64,000 nt of DNA from an uncultured Flavobacteriaceae bacterium. Lineage in GTDB: Bacteria; Bacteroidota; Bacteroidia; Flavobacteriales; Flavobacteriaceae. The notes beneath the pieces are model-generated. The model was not told the origin of the DNA and made no database searches. It was given only the letters and a program-made list of their open reading frames with translations. A program made the position numbers and the translations under genes. The DNA lies in NCBI GenBank assembly GCA_947488345.1, contig CANKZQ010000002.1, positions 186,001 through 250,000 on the forward strand, given 5' to 3'. This document shows positions 18,330 through 26,973 of the stretch, piece by piece; position 1 is the first letter of the stretch; the number at the start of each line of letters is the position of its first letter.

Positions 18330-19217
18330 TTAAGATAAAAAGTCTTCTTCAAAGCTAGAGATGAAGTCGTGTATGTATTTTTTATTTCTGTGTTCCTTCT
18401 TTACAACTAAATAATGCATTCTCTTTAGTCCATTTTTACTGATTCTTTTAAACACAATATCTTCCGAAAGTTTGAAAGATTTTAATTGCCATTTCGGAGC
18501 ACACATAATCCCCATATTTGCCTCAATCATTGATAGAGTAATTTCTGTAAATGGAATAGCAGAAATCTTAATTGGGTTTATTTTATTTGGTTTTAGGAAA
18601 TGTTCATAGACAGCGACTCCCTCTAAAGGAAAAGAATTAATCAATAAATGGTTATTTGAAAAATGACTTGCATCTAAATATGCCAAAGAATTTAATTGAT
18701 TTTCTTTATGTATAACAGCAAAAATCTCATCCTCAAATACTTTTATACTTTCTAATTCTTTAGCACCAGGTATAGAGGTTACAATAGCAATATCTATTTC
18801 ATCAGATAATACTTGAGAGATGGTTTGATGTGTGGCGCCGAGTGAAATATCAATTTCAATTTCTGGATACAGCATTCCCATTTTTTGAATAAACGATGGT
18901 ATGGTGTGAAAAAATGATTGACATTCTGCACTTAATTTGATGGAGCCTTTAGAACCTTCTTTGATACTTTTAATAGTGCTGAAACTTTCATCAATAGAGT
19001 TGAAGAGTCTATTTGCCAATTTATAAAGTTCGGTACCTTCATCGGTAAGCACCCACTTATTTCTACTTCTATGAAAGACTTTAAAACCTAAACGTTCTTC
19101 TAAATCTTTTAATTGATGACTTAAAGCTGATTGTGTTAAAAATAGACGCTCTGATGAATTCACCAAATTACCTTCTTCTGTAATAGTTTTTATAAGTCTA
19201 AAGTATTTTAATTCCAT
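18330..19217 (-). CDS. LysR-family regulator, MetR-like
   Basis: 295 residues. The N-terminal winged helix-turn-helix (SSERLFLTQSALSHQLKDLEERLGFKVFHR) is a textbook LysR domain, followed by an effector-binding region of the usual length. It is transcribed divergently from the DUF5916/racemase/LamG cluster. The 131-bp gap contains TGAA-N5-TTCA, the site described for MetR, so it probably controls both itself and the divergent genes. No methionine-synthesis gene lies adjacent, so the physiological effector is open. It ends tail to tail with the DnaQ/GIY-YIG gene. Confidence 0.9.
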   Translation of the reverse strand: MELKYFRLIKTITEEGNLVNSSERLFLTQSALSHQLKDLEERLGFKVFHRSRNKWVLTDEGTELYKLANRLFNSIDESFSTIKSIKEGSKGSIKLSAECQSFFHTIPSFIQKMGMLYPEIEIDISLGATHQTISQVLSDEIDIAIVTSIPGAKELESIKVFEDEIFAVIHKENQLNSLAYLDASHFSNNHLLINSFPLEGVAVYEHFLKPNKINPIKISAIPFTEITLSMIEANMGIMCAPKWQLKSFKLSEDIVFKRISKNGLKRMHYLVVKKEHRNKKYIHDFISSFEEDFLS

Positions 19218-19232
19218 AGCTCAAAGATACAA

Positions 19233-19267
19233 TACATTAATTATCAATGTAGTTGAAATTATTTCAA
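19233..19267. promoter_or_regulatory. Divergent LysR/MetR-type operator
   Basis: TTGAAATTATTTCAA (19253-19267) is a 15-bp palindrome containing TGAA-N5-TTCA, the published MetR consensus. Just beside it ACATT-N7-AATGT (19233-19249) forms a second dyad. Both lie 15-50 bp upstream of the LysR start, within the shared divergent gap. Confidence 0.65.
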
Positions 19268-19321
19268 TTAGTATCAAGTAAGCATTCAACTAACTTATTA
19301 GCATAACCACTAAAACAAGAA

Positions 19322-19329
19322 TAATTTTG
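19322..19329 (+). promoter_or_regulatory. Candidate -7 box for the DUF5916 gene
   Basis: TAATTTTG matches TAnnTTTG and sits 20 bp before the ATG at 19349. No TTG is present at the -33 spacing, which could fit an activator-dependent promoter behind the LysR site 55 bp upstream. Confidence 0.45.
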
Positions 19330-19348
19330 ACAAAAACAAAGTCAAACA

Positions 19349-22000
19349 ATGCAAAAAAGCACGATTTTTATATTTTTAGTACTATTCGGTATTTCATTCG
19401 TTTCATACGCTCAAGAAACACCATTAGTACTTAAAAAATCTTATAAAACACAAAGAATTTTAGCTACTGAAATTCCTACAATAGACGGAATATTAGACGA
19501 TACAATTTGGAATAACAAGAGCGAATGGGAATCTAATTTTATTCAAAGAGAACCTATAGAAAATACAGCGCCAAGTGAAATCACTTCGTTTAAAGTATAC
19601 TATGATTCAAAGTATATATATGTTGGTATTAAAAGTTTTGATAAACAACCAGATCAAATAACTGATTGGATGTCGAGGCGAGATGGTTTTGAAGGAGATT
19701 GGATAGAAATTATTTTTGATAGTTTTCACGATTTACGCTCTGCATTTTCATTTACGGTAACAGCAGCAGGCGTTAAAGGCGATAAATTTATTACTGAAAA
19801 TGGCAAGAATGAAGATATAAGTTGGAACCCAATATGGTATGCAAATAGCTCAATTACAAAAGAAGGCTGGACTGCAGAGATGAAAATTCCATTAAGTCAG
19901 CTACGTTTTAGTAAAGAAGAAAATCAAGTTTGGGGATTTCAGGTAATTAGAAAATATTTCAAAAATGACGAAATCTCTGTTTGGCAAAGAATACCTTTAG
20001 ATGCTTCAGGTTGGATTAGTGAATTTGGCGAATTAAGTGGACTTAAAAATATAAAACCACAGAAACAATTTGAAATTCAACCGTTTATAGTTTCTTCTTT
20101 AGAGACTTTTAAAAAAGATCGTAATAACCCTTATAAAAATAAAAATAGTACAACATTAAATGCTGGTTTAGATGGTAAGATTGGAATCACAAATGACTTG
20201 ACATTAGATTTCACCATAAATCCAGATTTTGGCCAGGTAGAGGCAGATCCTGCTGCAATAGCATTAGATGGATTTCAATTATTTTTTAGAGAGCAACGAC
20301 CATTTTTTGTAGAGAATAAGAATATTTTTAATTATCAGTTTTCTAATCCTATAGTCGGTGGGTCTTTTAGTAGTGATAATTTATTCTATTCAAGACGAAT
20401 TGGTAGAAATCCACAAGGTTCAGCGCAAACAACAGCTGAAGAATTCGTTGATACCCCTGATCAAACTACGATACTAGGTGCGGTAAAATTTAGTGGTAAA
20501 ACTAAAAATGGTTGGTCTATTGGTGTTATGCAAAGTATTACTTCTAAAGAATATGCAAAAATAAATAATAATGGAAACGAAAGAGAACAGCTTATAGAAC
20601 CATTTACTAATTATTTTGTGGGTCGCGTTCAAAAAGATTTTAATAATCGCAATACTTTTTTAGGAGGAATCGTAACATCAACAATTAGAAATTTAGATGA
20701 TAATACAGATTTTTTACATAAATCGGCCACGACTGCAGGACTGGATTTTATGCACCAGTGGAAAAATAGGAGTTGGTATTTTGGCGCAAATGTAGTTATG
20801 AGTCATGTTGAAGGAAGTGAAGAAGCAATTTTAAGAACGCAACTTTCTATACCACATTTGTTTCAAAGAACAGATGCAGATCATATTTCTGTAGACCCAA
20901 CAAAAACTTCACTTACAGGAACTGGAGGAGATATAAAATTTGGCAAAGCTGGTCAAGGTCATTTTAGGTTTGAGACCGGAATTACTTGGCGTTCACCAGA
21001 ATTAGAATTGAACGATCTTGGGTTTATGCGAGAGGCAGATGATATTCAAAATTATGCAGGAGTCACATACAGTTCATTAAAACCTTTTGGAATATTTAGA
21101 AGAGGAGCATTAACCTATCAACATTGGTTCAAATGGGACTTTGAAGGCAATTTAAACTATGTAGATTGGGACGTACAAGCTGCTGGTACATTTCAAAATA
21201 ACTGGAATGCTACATTAGGCTTTTATCACCAACCACATACGTATTCAAAATCATTATTACAAGGTGGTCCAAGAATATTCTTGCCAGATCAATATGGTTT
21301 TTGGTGGGCTTTAGGATCAGATTCTAGAAAAAAATTGTCAGTTAGTTTAAATGGATGGAATAAAACAGGAAATGAGGACAGTTTGTTTTTATTGCAAAAT
21401 GGCCTTAATATTACCTACCAACCTTTAAATCAAATGAGTATATCACTTGCTCCAAGATATACTATGATTAGGCATCGATTACAATTTAATCAAACGGTTG
21501 ATTTTAATGGAACGTCACGATATATAATGTCTAAATTAGATCAGGATACTTTTAGTTTAGCCTTTAGATTTAACTATACTATCAATCCAAATCTATCTAT
21601 TCAATATTATGCAGAACCCTATATTTCTAAAGGCCTATACACTAATTTTGGTTTTATGAATAATCCATTGGCAACATCAGAAGCAGAACAATTAATAAGG
21701 TATTCTGAAAATCAAATTTCATACGATGAGACGTCAAATTCTTTTATCGTAGATGAATCGTTAGATGCTTCAGAAGATTATCGCTTTAATGTTCCAGATT
21801 TTTCATTTGCACAATTTAGATCAAATCTCGTGGTGCGATATGAATACAAACCAGGTTCTGAAATCTTTTTAGTTTGGGCTCAAGGAATAAATGACTTTGG
21901 ATTCCCCACAGGAAGTTTATCACGAAGCTTTGATAATCAAATTTTTAGTAAACAACCAAACAATACTTTTTTAATAAAAGCAACCTATCGTTTCTTTTAA
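19349..22000 (+). CDS. Outer-membrane DUF5916 protein with CBM9-like domain
   Basis: 883 residues with a signal peptide ending near SYAQ. The first ~230 residues are a carbohydrate-binding family 9-like beta sandwich (IPTIDGILDDTIW, YDSKYIYVGIKS, WTAEMKIPLSQLRF). The rest has the aromatic-terminated alternating strands of a beta barrel, including INPDFGQVEADPA and FFREQRPFFVENK, which are hallmarks of DUF5916. The C terminus ends in YRFF, as outer-membrane proteins do. It probably sits in the outer membrane; the substrate is unknown. It starts the divergent cluster behind the LysR regulator and is followed 11 bp later by the racemase. Confidence 0.88.
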   Translation: MQKSTIFIFLVLFGISFVSYAQETPLVLKKSYKTQRILATEIPTIDGILDDTIWNNKSEWESNFIQREPIENTAPSEITSFKVYYDSKYIYVGIKSFDKQPDQITDWMSRRDGFEGDWIEIIFDSFHDLRSAFSFTVTAAGVKGDKFITENGKNEDISWNPIWYANSSITKEGWTAEMKIPLSQLRFSKEENQVWGFQVIRKYFKNDEISVWQRIPLDASGWISEFGELSGLKNIKPQKQFEIQPFIVSSLETFKKDRNNPYKNKNSTTLNAGLDGKIGITNDLTLDFTINPDFGQVEADPAAIALDGFQLFFREQRPFFVENKNIFNYQFSNPIVGGSFSSDNLFYSRRIGRNPQGSAQTTAEEFVDTPDQTTILGAVKFSGKTKNGWSIGVMQSITSKEYAKINNNGNEREQLIEPFTNYFVGRVQKDFNNRNTFLGGIVTSTIRNLDDNTDFLHKSATTAGLDFMHQWKNRSWYFGANVVMSHVEGSEEAILRTQLSIPHLFQRTDADHISVDPTKTSLTGTGGDIKFGKAGQGHFRFETGITWRSPELELNDLGFMREADDIQNYAGVTYSSLKPFGIFRRGALTYQHWFKWDFEGNLNYVDWDVQAAGTFQNNWNATLGFYHQPHTYSKSLLQGGPRIFLPDQYGFWWALGSDSRKKLSVSLNGWNKTGNEDSLFLLQNGLNITYQPLNQMSISLAPRYTMIRHRLQFNQTVDFNGTSRYIMSKLDQDTFSLAFRFNYTINPNLSIQYYAEPYISKGLYTNFGFMNNPLATSEAEQLIRYSENQISYDETSNSFIVDESLDASEDYRFNVPDFSFAQFRSNLVVRYEYKPGSEIFLVWAQGINDFGFPTGSLSRSFDNQIFSKQPNNTFLIKATYRFF

Positions 22001-22011
22001 ACTAAATAATT

Positions 22012-22722
22012 ATGAAAAAACAAATAAAAACAATCGGACTAATAGGAGGTATGAGCTGGGAATCCTCAAAATTGTATTATGAATTCTTAAACACTAAGGT
22101 AAAAGAGATGTTAGGAGGATCGCATTCGGCCAAATGCATCATGGTTTCTGTTGATTTTGCAGCAATAGAGCGCCTAACATTTAATGGAGATTGGCCTGCA
22201 ATAGGCAAACACATGAAAGAAGCAGCGCAACAATTAGAAAGGGCAGGAGCAGATGTTATTTTACTATGCACCAACACCATACATTTAGTAAGTCATTATA
22301 TTACCGAAAATGTAGATATCCCGTTTATACATATTGCAAGAGCTACGGGACAAGCTATCAGAAAAAGAAGCATACAAAAAGTGGCCTTACTCGGAACCAA
22401 GTTTACAATGGAAAAAGATTTTTACACCAAAACACTCACCAATGATTTCGGACTAGAAGTTGTGATTCCCGATGTAAAGAGTCGACAAGTTGTTCATGAT
22501 ATCATTTACAACGAATTGGTAAAAGGACAATTCACGAAGGCTTCAAAAGAAAAAATAGTCGGACTTATCAAAGAATTCGAAAGTCAACATGTAGAGGGAG
22601 TAATCATGGGCTGTACAGAATTGCCGATACTAATATCAGCATCAGATATAGCTATCCCATTATTTGACACAGGAAAAATTCATGCATATCAAGCTGTTGA
22701 ATGGAGTTTGAGTAATGCATAA
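22012..22722 (+). CDS. Aspartate/glutamate racemase family protein
   Basis: 236 residues, cytoplasmic. The start TIGLIGGMSWESSKLYY, the first catalytic Cys in LLCTNTIH and the second in GCTELPIL identify the YgeA/RacX-type Asp/Glu racemase family (PF01177), which interconverts L and D amino acids without PLP through two Cys. The exact substrate (Asp, Glu, homoserine or others) cannot be told. It lies 11 bp after the DUF5916 gene and 33 bp before a LamG protein, so it is probably co-transcribed with them under the LysR regulator. D-amino acids could feed peptidoglycan or be released, but this is inference. Confidence 0.9.
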   Translation: MKKQIKTIGLIGGMSWESSKLYYEFLNTKVKEMLGGSHSAKCIMVSVDFAAIERLTFNGDWPAIGKHMKEAAQQLERAGADVILLCTNTIHLVSHYITENVDIPFIHIARATGQAIRKRSIQKVALLGTKFTMEKDFYTKTLTNDFGLEVVIPDVKSRQVVHDIIYNELVKGQFTKASKEKIVGLIKEFESQHVEGVIMGCTELPILISASDIAIPLFDTGKIHAYQAVEWSLSNA

Positions 22723-22755
22723 AAAAACAAACATAACATATCTAAATTATAAATT

Positions 22756-23610
22756 ATGAAAGCAACAAAACAGTTATCTCTATTAAGTATCTTAATCATG
22801 CTAATATCAATACATGCCTTTTCACAACAAAAGCAGTTAAAAGATCACATATTATTTTACAGTTCTTTTGATGGAAAAACGACCGCAGATCTCGCTTTTG
22901 GGGACGCACATATATATACAGCTAAGAACTATAAGGAAGCAGCAAATGCCAAAAAAGGTTTACATGATGCCAATGTAGTTTTAGCTAAAGACAAGGGCCT
23001 TAAGGGAGATGCTATTCACTTCAAAGAGTCTAAAACATCAGCAGTTTTTTATAAAGCTTATAAAAATGTTGGATATAGCAATACATCATGGAGTGGCACA
23101 GTCTCTTTTTGGTTGCGACTAGACCCAAACAAAGAACTGCCACCTCACTATTGTGATCCCATAGTTGTCACAGATTCTCAATGGAATGACGCTGCCTTAT
23201 GGATTGATTTTACAGATCATAAACCAAGACAATTTAGATATGGAGCAATGGGAGATAAAGCTGCCTGGAATGCAAATGATGATGCATCAGATGCAGATTG
23301 GATCAAGCGCACAGTTGTTGTAAATCCTGCTCCATTTAAGTCTGACAGTTGGACACATGTTGCGATGGTGTTTTCAGAAGTAAATTCAAAACCTACATTT
23401 AAATTATACTTAAATGGAGTATTACAAGGCACTATAGACGATGTAAAAAATAATCCATTTACATGGGAAGCCCAAAAAGGTAAAATCATGCTTGGTTTAG
23501 GCTATATTGGCTTTATGGATGAACTCGTTATTTTTGACAAACCTTTAACTTCTAAAGAAGTGAGTACGTTGTTTACATTAAAAAATGGTTTAAAAACGTT
23601 GTTAAATTAA
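22756..23610 (+). CDS. Secreted LamG/concanavalin-fold protein
   Basis: 284 residues with a signal peptide (ending HAFSQ). The mature part is one LamG-like jelly roll: LFYSSFDGKTTADLA at the start, WSGTVSFWLRLDP, WTHVAMVFSE, FKLYLNGVLQGTID and IGFMDELVIFDKPLTSKEV at the end, in the order usual for this fold. Such domains bind glycans or act as structural parts of secreted proteins. No catalytic motif or sorting tail is seen. It is the last gene of the cluster that begins at 19349. Confidence 0.85.
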   Translation: MKATKQLSLLSILIMLISIHAFSQQKQLKDHILFYSSFDGKTTADLAFGDAHIYTAKNYKEAANAKKGLHDANVVLAKDKGLKGDAIHFKESKTSAVFYKAYKNVGYSNTSWSGTVSFWLRLDPNKELPPHYCDPIVVTDSQWNDAALWIDFTDHKPRQFRYGAMGDKAAWNANDDASDADWIKRTVVVNPAPFKSDSWTHVAMVFSEVNSKPTFKLYLNGVLQGTIDDVKNNPFTWEAQKGKIMLGLGYIGFMDELVIFDKPLTSKEVSTLFTLKNGLKTLLN

Positions 23611-23699
23611 AGCAAGAGTATAGTTAGTAATTGCTTTTAAATAAAATAATTTACATCTATTCTTCTTTACTATCCAAACTATCTATTGGATTAAAAAAC

Positions 23700-23789
23700 A
23701 GGAAAATTCCTTTATAAAAAACAGGTAAAATCCTGATAATAAAGGGGGAAAACCCTGTTGACATATACTCAATTTGATGCTTATTTTAG
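23700..23789 (+). promoter_or_regulatory. Promoter with three 22/23-bp-spaced AGG-N6-CCT units (copy 2)
   Basis: AGGAAAATTCCT (23700-23711), AGGTAAAATCCT (23723-23734) and GGGGAAAACCCT (23745-23756) repeat with periods of 23 and 22 bp. One base after the last CCT comes TTGACA (TTG 23758-23760) as -33, and TATTTTAG (23782-23789) is a near match to TAnnTTTG at the same spacing as in copy 1. The HNH/AAA operon starts at 23830. Confidence 0.78.
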
Positions 23790-23829
23790 GGGCTACGCAA
23801 ATTCCTAAACTAAAAAATAAATCTGGGGC

Positions 23830-26067
23830 ATGATCTATATTGATAGAAATAGAGTACCGATACCATCGTTACTTAAGAATGGAGAAAATCCATTAGAAGA
23901 AGAAATACTATTCAGGTTAAAAAATCGATCAAAATTTAAACAAGCACGTTTTAAAAGTGACGATAACTTTCTTAACGAAATATATGAAAACCTTATCAAA
24001 TTATTTGATAACAAATGTGCCTATTGTGAATCTGAAATCCTCAATAATGGCATAATCGATCGTTTTCGACCTTCTGATAGTGTTATAGATACAGAAGGTG
24101 ATTCCTATGAAGGGTATTACTATTTAAGCACGAGTTGGTTTAATTTGTATTTGAGTTGCCATGAATGTCATCGATATAAATCGAACTATTTTCCTGTGAT
24201 TGGAGCTCGTATTGACCCTCCTGATAGTCAAACGTATATTGATTATGGAAAGCTCAAGAATTATGTAAGTAAGGAGCAGGCATTATTGGTGGATCCTTGT
24301 GATATAGATGCTCATAACGAAATTCAGTTTAGATATCATCGGGATGGTCATGTCACAGCCCATACCAAAAAAGCAAATTACACAATAGAACTGCTCCAAT
24401 TAAACCGGTCTAATTTGATTCGTGAACGTGCCGAGCGCATCATTTTTTTAACCGAATTTCTAAATAACAACTCGTTTTCAGAGGATCTAAATGAAAAAGG
24501 AGAAGGGGTATTGTATCACCTGAAGGATATGCACGCTCATTTAGGGCTAAATCAGCAAATGATCGCAGAATGGTACTTGGCAAATGAAAAGCTTCTTGAA
24601 AAAGAATACTCATCATTGAACTACTTATTACTTAATGCCTTAGATAAAATAGTTCCAAATTGGAAATATTTAGGAAAAACTTCAAAAATATTATCAGATT
24701 TAAAATTCGAAGAAAACTATTTTAATGAAGTTTATGAGATAAAAAATAATGATGACAACCCCACATTCAAGGATAGTGAATCAAAGCCGAATCAAAGTTT
24801 TTCAAAATTTATGGAATGGGTTGAAATTACTGACTATAAGTGTATAAAGCATTTGAAGCTTGATATTCCCCAAATTGTAGAGGGAGCCGGTGAACAAAGT
24901 ATTTTACTTATTGGAGAGAATGGTGTTGGTAAAAGTACTGTGCTCCAAGCCATTTCATTAGCAATGCTTAGTAATAAACAGCTAAACCAACTGAAATTAG
25001 GGAACTATAATGATCTTATTCGATATGGGTCTAAATCTGAAAGGGCTACTATTCAGGTAAAGTTTCTAAATGAAGAAGAACCAATACGAGTAGAAATTAC
25101 ACCCACTAGTATCTCTTCAAATCGAGAAAATTTAGTAAAGCCAACAATAGGAATAGGTTCAGTAAGACGCATGCCAGAAGATGGAGAGAATGTAACATTC
25201 AACGATGATCCTTCACGTATTTTAGCTTTATTTAGACATGATGTAGTATTTCCAGATGTTGTTCCTTGGTTATCTGATGTCGATTCGGTCTCTCCACATC
25301 AATTCAATGAGGCCGCTAAGACAATTATTGATATGTTGATGATTCCCGATGAAATGATTTCTGAAGACCGTATGGTAAATCGGCGATTAGGTAAAGTAAC
25401 TGTCAATGTTGGTAATGGCCCAGAGTCTATTAAAAGCATGTGCGATGGTTACCGTTCGGTCATAGGTTATGCGCTGTATATTATGCGTTCGTTAAATCTA
25501 TATTGGGAAAGTGCTTATGATGCAGAAGGGCTGATAATTATAGATGAAATTGGTAATCATTTACACCCTACTTGGAAGATTAAAATTATATCATTATTAC
25601 GTTCTGTTTTTCCAAGGTGCACGCTCATAGTAAGTACACATGATCCGTTATGCTTACGCGCTGCACGAAAAGGAGAAGTTTGGGTGATGAATCTGGATAA
25701 AGAAATGCAAGTTCAACTAACACAGAAAGACATTCCGATGGGTATGTCTATTGAAAACCTTCTAATTGGTGACTGGTTCTATATGGATCATACAACTGAT
25801 GAACAAACAAGTCGACTTATTGAAGAACATAGCAAAGAATTGTTTAAAAAGAAGCCTGATCAAGAAAAAGTAAAGTTCATGGAGGCTCAATTAGAGCAGA
25901 CTGTTATGCAGACTTCTACAGGATTAAGTAAACTTGACACTTATTTGGATCTGGTGCGTGACGTAAAATCTGAAGAACAAAATGAATTTTCGAAAACACG
26001 TTTAGACCAGAATCCAGAATTAAGAAAGAGATTGGCAGATCAGATTAGACGTAAAATAAAGAAATAA
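23830..26067 (+). CDS. HNH-like/AAA-ATPase fusion protein (Septu PtuA-like ATPase with N-terminal TIGR02646-type domain)
   Basis: 745 residues. The N-terminal ~130 residues are an HNH-type fold with both zinc pairs (C63-x2-C66, C110-x2-C113) and the WFN and YKSNYFP motifs of the TIGR02646/PtuB family. The catalytic His position reads Arg, though (IDRFRP, against the usual E/D-H-x-R-P), so this copy may be inactive. After a helical middle comes an ABC/SMC-like ATPase: Walker A GENGVGKST (362-370), Walker B LIIIDE (568-573) and the H motif STHDP (602-606), as in AAA_15/AAA_21 nucleases' partners. The protein is cytosolic. The stop overlaps the next gene's ATG (TAATG), showing translational coupling to an intact HNH nuclease. 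An ATPase-plus-HNH pair is the core of the Septu anti-phage system; this arrangement differs by the fused degenerate HNH and a third gene. Confidence 0.85.
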   Translation: MIYIDRNRVPIPSLLKNGENPLEEEILFRLKNRSKFKQARFKSDDNFLNEIYENLIKLFDNKCAYCESEILNNGIIDRFRPSDSVIDTEGDSYEGYYYLSTSWFNLYLSCHECHRYKSNYFPVIGARIDPPDSQTYIDYGKLKNYVSKEQALLVDPCDIDAHNEIQFRYHRDGHVTAHTKKANYTIELLQLNRSNLIRERAERIIFLTEFLNNNSFSEDLNEKGEGVLYHLKDMHAHLGLNQQMIAEWYLANEKLLEKEYSSLNYLLLNALDKIVPNWKYLGKTSKILSDLKFEENYFNEVYEIKNNDDNPTFKDSESKPNQSFSKFMEWVEITDYKCIKHLKLDIPQIVEGAGEQSILLIGENGVGKSTVLQAISLAMLSNKQLNQLKLGNYNDLIRYGSKSERATIQVKFLNEEEPIRVEITPTSISSNRENLVKPTIGIGSVRRMPEDGENVTFNDDPSRILALFRHDVVFPDVVPWLSDVDSVSPHQFNEAAKTIIDMLMIPDEMISEDRMVNRRLGKVTVNVGNGPESIKSMCDGYRSVIGYALYIMRSLNLYWESAYDAEGLIIIDEIGNHLHPTWKIKIISLLRSVFPRCTLIVSTHDPLCLRAARKGEVWVMNLDKEMQVQLTQKDIPMGMSIENLLIGDWFYMDHTTDEQTSRLIEEHSKELFKKKPDQEKVKFMEAQLEQTVMQTSTGLSKLDTYLDLVRDVKSEEQNEFSKTRLDQNPELRKRLADQIRRKIKK

Positions 26068-26963
26068 TGTTACAATTTAAGCGCCCAAGAAGACCCAGAG
26101 GTTTTAAACAAAAAAGTACCGATCAGCTCGCAGTATTGGGTGAACCAGGAACAAATGGTTGGCCTAAATTCAATGATAAGTTTTGGCAGAATCTAAAACC
26201 AAAATTTATGAAAGCTCAGCATCAGAAATGTGGGTATTGTGAAATTCAGATTTCTGCAAATGGAGATGTAGAGCATTATCGACCTAAAAGTCAAGTTCAG
26301 AAATTAGTGGCAGAAGGTACTGAGTTGGCAAATAGTAGACGTTTAAAAGGGAGAAAAAGACCAGCGATCACCGAAAAAGGATATTGGTGGTTAGCTTATG
26401 ATTGGGATAACTATCTTCTTGCTTGTGCCATTTGCAATCAGAAATATAAGAGCGCTCTTTTTCCGATTGCTCCAGACCGTGAACCGAGAGATCATGTAAA
26501 ATTTAAAGCTGTCGATCCCAAAAAACAAGATTTTAAAAAGGAAAAACCATTATTAATTAATCCCTTTGAAAAAGAACTTAATCCGTTTGATCACTTTGAA
26601 TTTTTAAAAACAGGAATTATCAAAGCAAGAAATGATGACCAACGAGGAAAAGAAACGATACGCGTTTGCGGGCTGCGTCGTATTAGCCTATCGAGACAAC
26701 GAGCTCCAAAAGCTGTTGAAATTTGGGATGATGCCTTAGGTTTTTTAGATCCGAATAATTCAGCTAGGGAATTTAAAAGGCTCGCCGTTCGAATTTTCTT
26801 TGCTGGTCATGAAGTTAATTTATACGCAGGTATGGCTCGTATTATTTTTAAACAGATCACTTTTATGGACTGGAATGAATTGGAGGAATTAATTCAACAG
26901 GAAGGTTGGATGTCAGAAGTTGAAGAAAAGATAGAAATTGCTAGTACCTTACAAACATCATAA
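26067..26963 (+). CDS. HNH endonuclease (TIGR02646/PtuB-like)
   Basis: 298 residues. The zinc and active-site pattern is complete: C55-GY-C58, VEHYRPK with catalytic His70, YWWLAYDWDNYLLAC, C120-x2-C123-N and YKSALFP. This is the TIGR02646/PtuB type, which cuts DNA (or, in retron/Septu contexts, RNA) under control of a partner ATPase. A positively charged N terminus (FKRPRRPRGFKQK) may contact nucleic acid. It overlaps the ATPase gene by one base and is followed 10 bp later by the amidohydrolase, so all three form one operon. The nuclease fold is certain; a defence role is inference from the ATPase-HNH pairing. Confidence 0.88.
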   Translation: MLQFKRPRRPRGFKQKSTDQLAVLGEPGTNGWPKFNDKFWQNLKPKFMKAQHQKCGYCEIQISANGDVEHYRPKSQVQKLVAEGTELANSRRLKGRKRPAITEKGYWWLAYDWDNYLLACAICNQKYKSALFPIAPDREPRDHVKFKAVDPKKQDFKKEKPLLINPFEKELNPFDHFEFLKTGIIKARNDDQRGKETIRVCGLRRISLSRQRAPKAVEIWDDALGFLDPNNSAREFKRLAVRIFFAGHEVNLYAGMARIIFKQITFMDWNELEELIQQEGWMSEVEEKIEIASTLQTS

Positions 26964-26973
26964 ACAACTGCAT

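Noticed and set aside
23830-26963. Plain assignment as a canonical Septu (PtuA-PtuB) system
   Set aside because: The ATPase has an extra degenerate HNH domain and the operon has a third gene; the call is kept at Septu-like.
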